57,993 nucleotides of DNA from Holophagales bacterium UBA5704 (GCA_002420005.1 DIHE01000147.1:133671-191663), one strand, 5' to 3'. Positions 1 through 8,784 are shown, numbered from the stretch's first letter. Numbers and translations are program-made. The notes: generated by a model not told the origin, from the sequence alone.

Positions 1-90
1 CGGGGGAGGGACGGGGAGGGGGGGCCGCCTGTCACCCATCCGCCACCTCGCCGCCACCGTGCCACCAAGCCGCGCCGCCAGACTGGCGCC

Positions 91-906
91 ATGGGCTCGG
101 CGCCGCCTCCCCTCCTCTCGCTTCCTTGCCACCTCCCGGAGGTCTGGACGGCGGAGCTCCCCCTTCTTCCGCCCATCGAACGGTTCCTGCTGCGCGGTTT
201 GATGACCGCCTTCGGGCCGCTCGTCTCCGTCGAGGGGGCGGAGCGATTGGCGGGAGTGCCGGAGCCGGCGATCTTCGCGCTCAACCACACCACCACGTTC
301 GAATGCCTCGCCGTGCCGGCCGCGCTGCACTGGCTGCGCCAAGGCCGGCGCCTCCACTTCCTGATCGACTGGATGTACCTGCACCTGCCGGCCGTCGGCT
401 GGCTGATGCGGCGATCCCTGCCGGTGCCGGTGTACGGCAAACCCCAGCGCTGGCGGCTCGGCGAGCACCATCGCCGCACCCAGGCCCGCCGGCCGGTGGT
501 CGACGCCTGTCTGGAGCGCCTCGCCGCCGGGGGCAGCCTCGGCATCTTCCCCGAAGGGACCCGCAACCGGCTCCCCGGCCACCTCCTGCCCGGACGGCCC
601 GGGCTGGGAGAGATCGTGCTGCGCTCCACCGTCCCGGTGGTCCCCGTCGGCCTCCGCTTTCCCGCCGCCGAGCGCCTCGGCCGGCCACCGCGGTTCGGCC
701 GCATCGTCCTCGCCATCGGCGAGCCGCTGGCGTTTGCAGCCGAGCGCGCGGACGCCGCCGGCCTCTCCGGGGACGCCCGGCGCACCCACGCCCGCCAGAT
801 CGTGGCCGGCGTGATGGCCGATCTGGCCCACCTGTCCGGAAAACGCACCACGGCCGGCCGCCCCCGGCTTTCCCCATCCCGGCTCGCCACCGAGAGGAGA
901 CCCTGA
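91..906 (+). CDS. PlsC-like 1-acylglycerol-3-phosphate acyltransferase family protein
   Basis: 271 aa. It shows the two hallmark PlsC blocks: NHTTTFE near residue 65 (H-x4-acidic, with Glu in place of the usual Asp) and FPEGTRN near residue 154, which binds the phosphate of the acceptor. The family moves an acyl chain from acyl-ACP or acyl-CoA to a hydroxyl of a lysolipid at the inner membrane. The stop overlaps the start of the next gene (TGATG), so the two are probably translated together. That partner is a GNAT-type N-acyltransferase, so the acceptor could be a lyso-aminolipid rather than lysophosphatidate (inference). There is no clear ribosome binding site before the ATG at 91, so the start is uncertain. 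Confidence 0.85.
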   Translation: MGSAPPPLLSLPCHLPEVWTAELPLLPPIERFLLRGLMTAFGPLVSVEGAERLAGVPEPAIFALNHTTTFECLAVPAALHWLRQGRRLHFLIDWMYLHLPAVGWLMRRSLPVPVYGKPQRWRLGEHHRRTQARRPVVDACLERLAAGGSLGIFPEGTRNRLPGHLLPGRPGLGEIVLRSTVPVVPVGLRFPAAERLGRPPRFGRIVLAIGEPLAFAAERADAAGLSGDARRTHARQIVAGVMADLAHLSGKRTTAGRPRLSPSRLATERRP

Positions 907-1562
907 TGAGAGCAACCGTTCAGGCCCGCAAAGTTCTGACTCCCGAAGACCGGGCGCAGGCCCTTCAGGTCATCGAGGCCGTCTATCTCCAGGAGAAGAA
1001 ATGGATCCGCGACCCGGTCTCCGAGGTCCCCGCGGATGCGGCCGAACGCCAGGACCAGTCCTGGTTTCTGGTCACCGCCGACGGCGTGCCGGCCGGCGTC
1101 ATCCGGCTGGTCTACGATCCCTCCCTGGAGATGCCCGCCGAGTACGGCGTCACCCTGGAACCCAAGGTGGACCTCGAAGCCTTGCGGCGCCACCGCTTCG
1201 TGGACATCGGCCGTTTCATGATCGTTCCCGGGTACCGCCGCAACATCCGTGTGGTGATGAAGCTTTTGCGCGCCGCCATCGTCGAAGTGGCCTCGCGCGG
1301 CTACACCCATTTCCTCACCGACGTCTTCGAGGACGACCCGCACTCCCCCCTGGGCTTTCACACCCGCGTGCTCGGGTTCGAGCGGATCGGCACCCATCGT
1401 CATGGCGAGCTGTCCTGTGCCAGCTCGCGCATCATCCTCATCCTCGACATCGTCCGTGCCTGCCGGCGGCTGGAGAAGCGGCAGAACAAGGTGTTTCGCG
1501 AGCTCGCCCAGGGTGTACGGGACCTCCTGGAGGCCCGCCTGCAGCCGATGGCGCCGGCGTGA
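906..1562 (+). CDS. GNAT-fold N-acyltransferase, FeeM/OlsB-like
   Basis: 218 aa. The ATG is chosen because it overlaps the upstream stop by one base. The protein looks like the acyl-homoserine-lactone-synthase/FeeM branch of the GNAT fold: an N-terminal segment with YLQEKKWI, a central DIGRFMIVPGYRR strand and loop, and a GFHTRVLGFERIG block typical of the fold's C-terminal half. FeeM-type enzymes attach an acyl chain from acyl-ACP to the amine of an amino acid. In ornithine-lipid synthesis a GNAT enzyme (OlsB) and a PlsC enzyme (OlsA) act in sequence, and this gene pair repeats that combination. The real substrate cannot be read from sequence, and a plain acetyltransferase is the alternative. 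Confidence 0.65.
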   Translation: MRATVQARKVLTPEDRAQALQVIEAVYLQEKKWIRDPVSEVPADAAERQDQSWFLVTADGVPAGVIRLVYDPSLEMPAEYGVTLEPKVDLEALRRHRFVDIGRFMIVPGYRRNIRVVMKLLRAAIVEVASRGYTHFLTDVFEDDPHSPLGFHTRVLGFERIGTHRHGELSCASSRIILILDIVRACRRLEKRQNKVFRELAQGVRDLLEARLQPMAPA

Positions 1563-1583
1563 GCCACCGCCGCGGCGAAACAA

Positions 1584-1612
1584 CGTCACGGAAACGCCGG
1601 CAAGATGTCACA
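1584..1612 (+). promoter_or_regulatory. Possible Pho box upstream of phoU-arsC
   Basis: Three 7-bp blocks, CGTCACG, CGCCGGC and TGTCACA, are separated by the 4-bp AT-richer spacers GAAA and AAGA. This gives the exact 11-bp periodicity of PhoB-type boxes. The outer blocks match the TGTCA core and the middle one does not. The site lies 88 bp before phoU, where a phosphate-starvation regulator would be expected to bind. It is supported by spacing and context only. Confidence 0.35.
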
Positions 1613-1699
1613 GAACCGTAGGGATTCTCCTCCGGTTTCGCCTTTCACTCCGCCCGCGGGAGGGGTTAAGATCCTGCCGCAAAGTGAGGACCCAATCCC

Positions 1700-2377
1700 A
1701 TGGAACGACACCTGGACCAGGATCTCGACAAAGTGCGGCAGATGCTGCTCAAGATGGGCGGCGCGGTGGAGGGGATGGTCGCCAAGGCGACGCAGGCCCT
1801 GCTCGAGCGCAGCGCCCGCCTGTGCACCGAGGTCATCGACGGCGACACCGAGGTCGACCAGCTCGAAATGGACGTCGACGAAGCCGCCTACAGCATCCTC
1901 GTGCGCAAGCATCCCACCGCGGTCGATCTCCGCTTCCTGGTCGCGGCGACCAAGATCAACAGCAACCTCGAACGGATCGGCGATTCGGCGGTCAACATCG
2001 CCCAGTCGGTGGAACAGATCAACGAGCAGCCACCGCTCAAGCCCTACATCGACCTGCCGCATCTCTCCGAGCTGGTGCAGAAGATGGTGCGCAACAGCCT
2101 CGACGCCTTCGTGCGCAAGGACGTCGCGCTCGCCACCCAGGTGTGCAGATCCGACGACGAGGTCGACGGGCTCTACAAGCAGATCTTCCGCGAGCTGCTG
2201 ACCTACATGATCGAAGATCCCAAGACGGTCAGCCGGGCGCTCCACCTGCTGCTCATCGCGCGCAACCTGGAGCGCATCGCCGACCACGCGACGAACATCG
2301 CCGAGGACGTCATCTATTACGTCGAAGGGCGGGACATCCGCCATTCCATGGCCGGCATGCCGGGACCCAAGAGGTGA
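1700..2377 (+). CDS. phoU: Phosphate signalling protein PhoU
   Basis: 225 aa, the normal PhoU length, with two three-helix repeats. Each repeat carries the metal-binding E/D-xxx-D signature: KINSNLERIGDSAVNIA near residue 90 and ARNLERIADHATNIAED near 195. PhoU is a cytoplasmic negative regulator that links the Pst phosphate transporter to the PhoR sensor kinase. No pst or phoBR genes are in the window. arsC follows after 5 bp, so phosphate signalling and arsenate reduction are probably co-transcribed, which makes sense because arsenate enters cells as a phosphate mimic. Confidence 0.93.
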   Translation: MERHLDQDLDKVRQMLLKMGGAVEGMVAKATQALLERSARLCTEVIDGDTEVDQLEMDVDEAAYSILVRKHPTAVDLRFLVAATKINSNLERIGDSAVNIAQSVEQINEQPPLKPYIDLPHLSELVQKMVRNSLDAFVRKDVALATQVCRSDDEVDGLYKQIFRELLTYMIEDPKTVSRALHLLLIARNLERIADHATNIAEDVIYYVEGRDIRHSMAGMPGPKR

Positions 2378-2382
2378 ATCCC

Positions 2383-2886
2383 ATGTCCACCGGGCAACGC
2401 GAGAACGCCCGCAAGCAGGTGCTCTTCCTGTGCACCGGCAACTCGGCGCGCAGCATCCTGTCCGAGTTTCTCCTGCGCAAGATCGATCCCTGGCGCTTCG
2501 AGACCTTCAGTGCCGGCTCGCATCCGACCGGCCGGGTCCACCCGCTGGCATTGCGCATCCTGCACGACGTCTACAAGGTGGACGCGAAGGATGCCCGCAG
2601 CAAGTCCTGGGAGGAGCTTCGCGACCATCCTTTCGACTTCGTGATCACGGTGTGCGACAACGCCCGCGAGAGCTGCCCCTACTGGCCCGGCCAGCCCATC
2701 GTCGCCCACTGGGGAGTGCCCGACCCGGCCGCCGTCGAAGGGACCGAGGAACAGCGCCTCGCCGCCTTCCGCGAGGCGGCCCGCGTCCTCGCCCGCCGCA
2801 TCGAGCTGTTCTGCAACCTCCCCTTCGAAAAGATCGACGCCCTGCGCTTGCAGCAGCTCACCCGGGAGATCGGCGAAGAGAGCTAG
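2383..2886 (+). CDS. arsC: Arsenate reductase, thioredoxin-coupled (LMW-phosphatase type)
   Basis: 167 aa. The phosphatase-like loop CTGNSAR places the nucleophile at Cys17 and Arg at 23. The redox pair sits at Cys91 and Cys98 (VITVCDNARESCP), and the general-acid Asp is in HWGVPDP. This full Cys triad is the mark of the Bacillus/Staphylococcus-type reductase, which turns arsenate into arsenite with thioredoxin, rather than the glutaredoxin-type ArsC. The stop overlaps the arsA stop by 3 bp on the other strand (CTAG), so the two genes converge directly. About 25 extra residues follow the usual family end. Confidence 0.9.
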   Translation: MSTGQRENARKQVLFLCTGNSARSILSEFLLRKIDPWRFETFSAGSHPTGRVHPLALRILHDVYKVDAKDARSKSWEELRDHPFDFVITVCDNARESCPYWPGQPIVAHWGVPDPAAVEGTEEQRLAAFREAARVLARRIELFCNLPFEKIDALRLQQLTREIGEES

Positions 2887-4682
2887 CCAGACCTGGCGCC
2901 GGGGGATGGATTGCCGGCCACCGGCACCATCTGCGCCAGGCCCTCGACCCCCACGGGCTCTCTCACCAGCCAGGGCAGCACCGCGATCCGCGGGGCCAGC
3001 CCGGCAGCCTGCAGCTCCCGCAGGTGCTGCCGCTCCACCGCCGCACGGCGCGCCAGAACCGGGTCCTGGACGCCGGCCCGCGCCAGGCTGCGGTTCAGCA
3101 CCCAGCCCCAAGGCTCGATCCCCGCACGCCGCAGATCGCGCTGCAACCGCGCCGCCTCGTCGATCGGCGTCGCCTCCGGCAAGGTGACGATCAACACTCG
3201 GGTCAAGGCTGGATCCTGCAGCATCATCAGCGGCGTCTTCAGACGTCCGGCTCCCGACGCCGCGCCGCGCATCACATCGCGGTGATAGGCCCCCGTGGCA
3301 TCGAGCAGCAACAGCGTGTGCCCGGTGGGGGCGGTGTCCAGGATCACGACGCCGCGGCGCGCCTCGCGCAGCGTCTGCGAGAAGGCACGGAAGACGGCGA
3401 TCTCCTCGGTGCACGGCGAGCGGAGGTCCTCCTCCAGGAGGGCGCGGCCGGCCGCGTCCAGGTCCGCCCCGGCGGTCGCCAGGACGTGCTCGGTGTAGGC
3501 GCGGATCTCCACCGCGGGATCGATGCGGCTGACCCGCAAGCCGGCCACCTCGCCCGCCAGAGTGGCGGAGAGATGGGCCGCCGGGTCCGTCGTGGTCAGG
3601 TGAACGGGGAGTCCCCGGCGTGCCAGCTCCACGGCCAGCGCGGCGGCCACCGTCGTCTTGCCGACCCCTCCCTTGCCCATCACCATCACCAGCCCGCGCC
3701 CCGCCCGCTCCATCTCGTCGAGCAAAGGACCGAGGTCCGGCGCCTCGGGCCATGCGACCGCCGCGCCTCCGCCCTCCGCCTCCGGCACGCCCACCGGAGA
3801 CACGCCGGCCGCCAGGCTCCGCAGCGCCTCCACGCCCACCAGCTCGAACGGCTGCAACGCGACCTGCTCGGAGGCCAGGCCCCGGAGCCCCGCGGGCATC
3901 GCGGCGAGCGCCTCCCGGCCGCGGCGCGCGAAGGCCGCGGCCAGATCGTCGCGGGTGTCGGGCTGCACCAGCACGCCGTTGATCACCAGCCGCTGGTTCG
4001 CGAGGCCGGCGGCTTGGAGCTCCTCGCGCGTGCGCTCCGCCTCCGCAAGCGACGACGCCTCCGGCCGGGTGACCAGCACCAGGGTCGTCCGCGCACCGTC
4101 CTGCAGCGCCGCCACGGCCGCTGCATACACCGCCTGCTGGGCGCCGAGCCCGGAGAGCGGCCCGATGCACGAGGTCCCGGTGGTGTTGTCGCGCAGGAAG
4201 CCGTCCCAGGCGGAGGGCAGCTTGAGCAGGCGCAGCGTATGGCCGGTAGGCGCCGTGTCGAACACCACATGATCGAAACCATCCGTCCCCTCGGCAGCCC
4301 CGAGGAGCCCGGCGAACTGGTCAAAGGCGGCGATCTCCACCGTACAGCCACCGGAGAGCTGCTCCTCCATCTGCCGCACCGACGCCTCCGGCAACACACC
4401 GCGGAACGGGCCGACCGTCCGCTCCCGGTAGTCGGTCGCGGCCTTCTCCGGATCGATGTTGAGAGCCGCGAGCCGCTCGACGCCCGGCACCGGGGTGGGC
4501 CGTCCATCCAGCGCAATCCCCAGGACCTGGTCGAGATTGGACGCCGGGTCCGTGCTCACCAGCAGCACCCGCCGCCCGCGGCCGGCGAGAGCGATCGCCG
4601 TGGCACAGGAGAGCGACGTCTTGCCGACGCCTCCTTTGCCCGTGAAGAAGAGGAAACGGGTGGCGTGGTTGATCAGCTCCAT
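2883..4682 (-). CDS. arsA: Arsenite-transporting ATPase ArsA, two-domain
   Basis: 599 aa with two ATPase halves. Each half has a deviant Walker A GKGGVGKT (residues 15-22 and 336-343) and a DTAPTGHT signature (142-149 and again in the second half). The three cysteines that bind As(III)/Sb(III) in plasmid-encoded ArsA are all present: Cys113 and Cys172, at the same numbers as in the R773 protein as I recall it, and Cys424. The domain pair drives arsenite export with a membrane pump. No ArsB, Acr3, ArsD or ArsR is visible, so the pump must lie elsewhere. The start follows a GAAAGGGG ribosome binding site. Confidence 0.93.
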   Translation of the reverse strand: MELINHATRFLFFTGKGGVGKTSLSCATAIALAGRGRRVLLVSTDPASNLDQVLGIALDGRPTPVPGVERLAALNIDPEKAATDYRERTVGPFRGVLPEASVRQMEEQLSGGCTVEIAAFDQFAGLLGAAEGTDGFDHVVFDTAPTGHTLRLLKLPSAWDGFLRDNTTGTSCIGPLSGLGAQQAVYAAAVAALQDGARTTLVLVTRPEASSLAEAERTREELQAAGLANQRLVINGVLVQPDTRDDLAAAFARRGREALAAMPAGLRGLASEQVALQPFELVGVEALRSLAAGVSPVGVPEAEGGGAAVAWPEAPDLGPLLDEMERAGRGLVMVMGKGGVGKTTVAAALAVELARRGLPVHLTTTDPAAHLSATLAGEVAGLRVSRIDPAVEIRAYTEHVLATAGADLDAAGRALLEEDLRSPCTEEIAVFRAFSQTLREARRGVVILDTAPTGHTLLLLDATGAYHRDVMRGAASGAGRLKTPLMMLQDPALTRVLIVTLPEATPIDEAARLQRDLRRAGIEPWGWVLNRSLARAGVQDPVLARRAAVERQHLRELQAAGLAPRIAVLPWLVREPVGVEGLAQMVPVAGNPSPGARSG

Positions 4683-4894
4683 GGTCGGCCCCTTTCCGCC
4701 ACAGCATCCATCGGCGGCCCGCAGGGTCAAAGGATAAGGGAGCGGCGCTGCGGGCACCACCTCCCCGGGGGCAGTCCTGCCTCGCCGCGCGGGCGGGTGG
4801 GTGCCCGGATTCCCGGGTCGGATTTTCCATGGAATTTTGAGCGGGTGAGGTTCGCGTTGCCGGTGCTTCCCGGTTGCCGGCTTCATCGATCGCG

Positions 4895-4900
4895 TACAAT
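4895..4900 (+). promoter_or_regulatory. Candidate -10 box (TACAAT) for the DUF2235 gene
   Basis: TACAAT lies 34 bp before the ATG at 4935. A weak TTGCCG candidate for -35 is at 4874-4879, giving a short 15-bp spacer. It stands out in a very GC-rich 252-bp gap between divergent genes. Confidence 0.35.
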
Positions 4901-4934
4901 ATCCGGTGAGCTCGACACCGCGGAGGGACATCGG

Positions 4935-6161
4935 ATGAAACGCATCGTCATTTGCCTCGACGGAACCTGGAACAGCCCCGAACAGGACAAGGACGACGGC
5001 AAAGGCACACGGCCACGCTACAAGCCGACCAACGTCCTCAAGACCTTTCGCTCCATTCTCCCCACCGCGGAGGACGGGACGCCCCAGGTCGCCTTCTATC
5101 TCGAGGGCGTCGGCTCCTCGATCGGGGAGCCGGAACGATTCTCGGGTCTCCAGAAGTGGACCGACAAGCTCCTCGGCGGGGCTTTCGGCGGCGGTTTCGA
5201 AGCCCGCATCAAGTCGGCCTACCGCTTCCTGGTGGCCAACTACGAGCCGGGCGACAAGATCTACGTCTTCGGCTTCAGCCGCGGCGCCGCCCAGGCGCAG
5301 AGCCTGACCCGCTTCATCGACTGGAACGGCGGCCTCCTGCACAAGAGCGACGAGTTCTACATCCCCGAGCTGTTCCAAGGCTATCGAGAAACGGAGGCGG
5401 GCTCCGGCACGAGCGCCGGAGTCCGCGAAGCCATCCGCCGCCGCCGCGGCAAGCCGGAGGCGATTCTGGACCCGAGACCCGTGGAGGTCACCTTCCTGGG
5501 CGTCTACGACACCGTCCTCGCGGTGGGAACCCGCCTGGGGGCCGATCGCGACGAGGAGGGCGTGCCGACGGTGAAACGCAAGTATGCCTTCCATGTCGGA
5601 AAGGTGCCTCCGGCGATCGTCAAGACCGTCCGCCATGCGCTGGCGATCGACGAGCAGCGCCTGGACTTCCGGCCGCAGGTCTGGAAGGACGCCGCGCCGG
5701 GGCAATCGCTCGAACAGAAGTGGTTCCCGGGAGCGCACAGCAATGCCGGTGGCGGCTACGATCCGGACGGCATCGCCAACTTCTCGTTTCAGTGGATGAT
5801 CAGCGAGGCCGCCAGAGCCGAGAGCGCCGGGGGGGAGGAGAAGATCGGCCTGCAGGTGGACGGCGCCTTCGCCCGCAAGTTCGCGCCCAACCCCAAGGGC
5901 GTGTTGGGAGACGAGCACAACGCCACCAGCCAGATCGTCGAAACCCTCCGCGGAAAAAGGGGGGAAGGACGCCGCAGCTTGCGGGCGACAGGAGCCGGGA
6001 CGGTGACGATCGCCGAGGCCGCGTTCCGGGTGATGATCGAGAATCCCTCCTACCGGCCGGCGAATCTTCTGGAGGACGTGCGGCAACACCCCGAAGACCT
6101 CGATGTCCTCGGGCCGGCCGACCGTGCCCGGATCCAGGCGATCCTGGCGGAGACGCGCTAG
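4935..6161 (+). CDS. DUF2235 (Tle1-like) alpha/beta-hydrolase
   Basis: 408 aa. It begins with the family's typical start (CLDGTWN) and has the GxSxG nucleophile elbow GFSRGA near residue 117, a conserved Asp in FLGVYDTV, and the late HSNAGGGY block carrying the catalytic His. DUF2235 proteins include type VI secretion phospholipase effectors (Tle1) as well as stand-alone cytoplasmic enzymes. There is no signal peptide, PAAR/VgrG domain or secretion gene nearby, so an effector role is not supported. An insertion after the first motif (QDKDDGKGT) is rich in Lys/Asp. The gene converges with a small membrane-protein gene and overlaps it by 4 bp. Confidence 0.8.
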   Translation: MKRIVICLDGTWNSPEQDKDDGKGTRPRYKPTNVLKTFRSILPTAEDGTPQVAFYLEGVGSSIGEPERFSGLQKWTDKLLGGAFGGGFEARIKSAYRFLVANYEPGDKIYVFGFSRGAAQAQSLTRFIDWNGGLLHKSDEFYIPELFQGYRETEAGSGTSAGVREAIRRRRGKPEAILDPRPVEVTFLGVYDTVLAVGTRLGADRDEEGVPTVKRKYAFHVGKVPPAIVKTVRHALAIDEQRLDFRPQVWKDAAPGQSLEQKWFPGAHSNAGGGYDPDGIANFSFQWMISEAARAESAGGEEKIGLQVDGAFARKFAPNPKGVLGDEHNATSQIVETLRGKRGEGRRSLRATGAGTVTIAEAAFRVMIENPSYRPANLLEDVRQHPEDLDVLGPADRARIQAILAETR

Positions 6162-6583
6162 GGCCGGGGGCGGGCCTCGTAGCGGCCCGGCGCCACCCGT
6201 TCCGCCTCGATGACATCCGGATCGGGTGGCTTGCCGAGATTCAGGAAGCGCGCCGCGAGCCAGGCGAGGGTCAGGGTCGGGATCGGCCCCGTGAACGGGA
6301 GGACGGCCTCGAAGGCGGCGATGTTGCGCAAGGCTTGCAAGCCGGTGCGGTTGAGGATGAACCAGATGACCGGCGCCGAGAAGGAGTCGAGCGCCAGGTC
6401 GAGCAGGTCGAGCCCGGCGACGAGGGAGAAGGGCACCGCGCGGATCGCGGTGAAAAAGTCCGCGTCGGCCGGAAGGCGGAGGCGGCGCAGCTTGCGAAAC
6501 GCCAGGGTGAGGACCAGCGCGGCCAGCGCCAGCGCGCCCAGGATCACTCCGGCCAGTACCTTGAAGAACATCTCCCAGTCCAT
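6158..6583 (-). CDS. Small membrane protein of unknown function
   Basis: 141 aa. The N-terminal membrane segment (residues 6-28, AGVILGALALAALVLTLAF) is followed by a basic KLRRLRL patch and two further hydrophobic stretches near residues 50-75 and 95-115. The C-terminus is Pro/Arg rich. I do not recognise a family. It is read convergently with the DUF2235 hydrolase and overlaps it by 4 bp. Lipase effectors often sit beside an immunity protein, but these are normally co-directional, so an immunity role would be speculation. Confidence 0.6.
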   Translation of the reverse strand: MDWEMFFKVLAGVILGALALAALVLTLAFRKLRRLRLPADADFFTAIRAVPFSLVAGLDLLDLALDSFSAPVIWFILNRTGLQALRNIAAFEAVLPFTGPIPTLTLAWLAARFLNLGKPPDPDVIEAERVAPGRYEARPRP

Positions 6584-6668
6584 GGAGTCCTCCGTGCCCG
6601 GAGCGCCCCCGGGTCCTGCGGGAAACAGGTCCGGGCACGTCGCACCGCCGGATCGGCGCCCGCTCCGC

Positions 6669-6674
6669 TACAAT
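6669..6674 (+). promoter_or_regulatory. Candidate -10 box (TACAAT) for the Ser/Thr kinase gene
   Basis: TACAAT lies 28 bp before the TTG start at 6703. It is followed by a GGAGG ribosome binding site at 6691-6695, 7 nt before the start. No convincing -35 box is visible. Confidence 0.4.
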
Positions 6675-6702
6675 ACACCTTCAACGGTTCGGAGGTGCTG
6701 CG

Positions 6703-8772
6703 TTGAACGTGCGGGAGACAGGGTCCGTTCTGGACGGCAAGTACGAGATCGTGGACCGCCTGGCCGGTGGCGGGATGGGTGAGGTGTACCTCGTCCGCCA
6801 CGTCCATCTGCAAGAGCTGCGCGTCGTCAAGATCCTGCGCCAGGATCTGGCGACCGATCCGTCGGCGCAGAAGCGGTTCGTCCGCGAGGCCCGCCTCGCC
6901 ACCCAGATCAAGCACCCGAACGTCGCCATCCTCTACGACTTCTCCCGCCTGGACGAGGGCAGCTTCTACATGGTGTGGGAGCACATCCAGGGCGAAGAGG
7001 TGGGCGACCGCGTCCGCCGCCTCGGCCCCTTCCCCCTCCCGGTCGCCGTCCAGCTCGGCATCCAGGCGCTGCGCGGCCTCGAAGCGATCCATGCCGCGGG
7101 GATCATCCACCGCGACCTGTCGCCGGACAACCTGATGACGATGGAGGACAAGCGCGGCCAGACCACGCTCAAGATCATCGACCTGGGGCTCGCCCGCAAC
7201 CTGGAGGCCGACGCCGGCCACGAGATCACCCAGGTGGGGATGTTCATGGGGAAGCTGCAGTACTGCTCCCCCGAGCAGGCCGGGGCCGGAGGCGGACTGC
7301 CGCTCGACGCGCGGAGCGACCTCTACTCCTTCGCCCTGGTGCTCTACGAGATGATCACCGGGATGGCCCCGTTCGAGTCGGAGAATCAGGCGGGCTTCAT
7401 CTTCAAGCGTCTCTCTGAAGACCCGCTGCCGCTCACCGGGCGCAATCCGTACGTCGACGTGCCGCCGGAGCTGGACCGGGTGGTGCGCCGCGCCCTGGAG
7501 CGCGACCGCGACAAGCGGTTCCTGGATGCCGGCGGGTTCATCCAGGCGCTGGAGCGGGTGATGCAGCGGATGAGCTCCGCCGAGACGCGGGAGATCCCCA
7601 CCTTCGGATCCGAACCCGAAACCCGGCCGGCCGTGCCGCCGCTGCGAATCCCCTCGCGGGTGCCGTCCCGCGAGCTGTCGCGGGCCGAGAAGTCCGACCT
7701 CCTGGCGCAGATCGAGCGCGCCGCCTCCCGCCGGGCTCCGGAGCCCGCCTCTGCACCCGCGCCCGCGCCGGCCGCCGATCTCGGCTTGCTGGAGAGGGCT
7801 CTGGACGCGGGGCAGCTCGACGAAGCTGCGAGCCTCCTGGCGCAGGCGGAGGCCCGGGAGCCGCGGGCCGCCGGACTCGACCGCGCCCGGGCGCGCCTGC
7901 AGGAGATGCGCGAGAAGGAAGAAGCCGCGTCGCGCGCGCGCCGGGTGGCCGAGACGGAGCAGGTGCTCGGCCAGTACCTGCAGCGCAAACAGCTCCCGCT
8001 CGCCCGGCTGGCCCTGGAGACCCTGGCCGAGCTGCAGGCCGACCATCCGAAGCGGAAGGACTACGAGGGCCGGATCGCGAGCCTCGCCAAGGAGATCGAG
8101 CAGGACAAGCGCGTCGAGGCCGCGTTGACCGCGGGCAAGGAAGCGCTCGCGCGCCGCGACCATGCCGCCGCCCGCCGCGAGCTGGAGAGCGCGGCCCGCA
8201 ACGATCCTTCCGGCACGAAGACGGCGGCCTTCGCCGCCGAGCTCGACCGCGCCGAGCGCGAGGCAGGACGGGACGCCGAGGCCGGACGCCTGATGCGCGA
8301 TCTCGAGAAGGCTCTGGCCGAGCAGCGCATCGCCGACGCCAACCGCCTGCTCGGCGAGCTCTCCGCCTTCGATGTCCCCCGCATCACCCTCGACTCGTTC
8401 CGCGAGCGGGTGCAGGAGGTGCGCAGCGCCGACCAACGCGAAGAGCGGGTCAAGAGCCTCGAGTGGATCTATCGCAAGCACATCCAGGACAAGGACTGGT
8501 TCCGCGCCCGCGAAGCCGCCGCGGACATGGACCGCGCCGATCCGGCCCACCCACGGGCGCAACAGATGTTCGCCGAGATCGAGCAACTGGAGGCCACCCA
8601 CCGCCGCGAGCTGGCGGTCGAGCAGGGCGTGCGCCAGGTGGAGACGTTCCTGGAAAAAGGAGAGGCCGCGAAAGCCGAGCTCGCACTCAAGATCCTGGTC
8701 CAGATGGACCCGGAGAACCGGCACCGCAAGCGCCTGGAGAAACAGCTCCGGGCGTTGCCCCGGCCGGCCTGA
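6703..8772 (+). CDS. Hanks-type Ser/Thr protein kinase with C-terminal helical repeat region
   Basis: 689 aa, starting at TTG behind GGAGG. The kinase domain spans about residues 13-280, with glycine loop GGGMGEVY, Lys43 in VVKIL, catalytic HRDLSPDN (136-143), DLG in place of DFG at 160-162, and an activation-loop end followed by an SPEQ block. All catalytic residues are present. After a Pro/Ala-rich linker, residues 350-689 form charged Leu/Ala/Glu-rich helical repeats resembling TPRs or a coiled coil. No membrane helix is seen, so it is probably cytoplasmic. The substrate is unknown. A pseudokinase of related layout lies at 48.9 kb. Confidence 0.9.
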   Translation: MNVRETGSVLDGKYEIVDRLAGGGMGEVYLVRHVHLQELRVVKILRQDLATDPSAQKRFVREARLATQIKHPNVAILYDFSRLDEGSFYMVWEHIQGEEVGDRVRRLGPFPLPVAVQLGIQALRGLEAIHAAGIIHRDLSPDNLMTMEDKRGQTTLKIIDLGLARNLEADAGHEITQVGMFMGKLQYCSPEQAGAGGGLPLDARSDLYSFALVLYEMITGMAPFESENQAGFIFKRLSEDPLPLTGRNPYVDVPPELDRVVRRALERDRDKRFLDAGGFIQALERVMQRMSSAETREIPTFGSEPETRPAVPPLRIPSRVPSRELSRAEKSDLLAQIERAASRRAPEPASAPAPAPAADLGLLERALDAGQLDEAASLLAQAEAREPRAAGLDRARARLQEMREKEEAASRARRVAETEQVLGQYLQRKQLPLARLALETLAELQADHPKRKDYEGRIASLAKEIEQDKRVEAALTAGKEALARRDHAAARRELESAARNDPSGTKTAAFAAELDRAEREAGRDAEAGRLMRDLEKALAEQRIADANRLLGELSAFDVPRITLDSFRERVQEVRSADQREERVKSLEWIYRKHIQDKDWFRAREAAADMDRADPAHPRAQQMFAEIEQLEATHRRELAVEQGVRQVETFLEKGEAAKAELALKILVQMDPENRHRKRLEKQLRALPRPA

Positions 8773-8778
8773 CTCCCA

Positions 8779-8784
8779 TAGACT
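8779..8784 (+). promoter_or_regulatory. Candidate -10 box for a near-leaderless E1 transcript
   Basis: TAGACT ends 9 nt before the ATG of the fused E1 gene, and no Shine-Dalgarno sequence is present between them. This matches the layout seen before three other genes in the window. Confidence 0.3.

Noticed and set aside
4987..5010. Another AAGGAC repeat copy in the DUF2235 gene
   Set aside because: Only one full unit is present and it is not in a 9-bp array, so chance Lys/Asp codons explain it.
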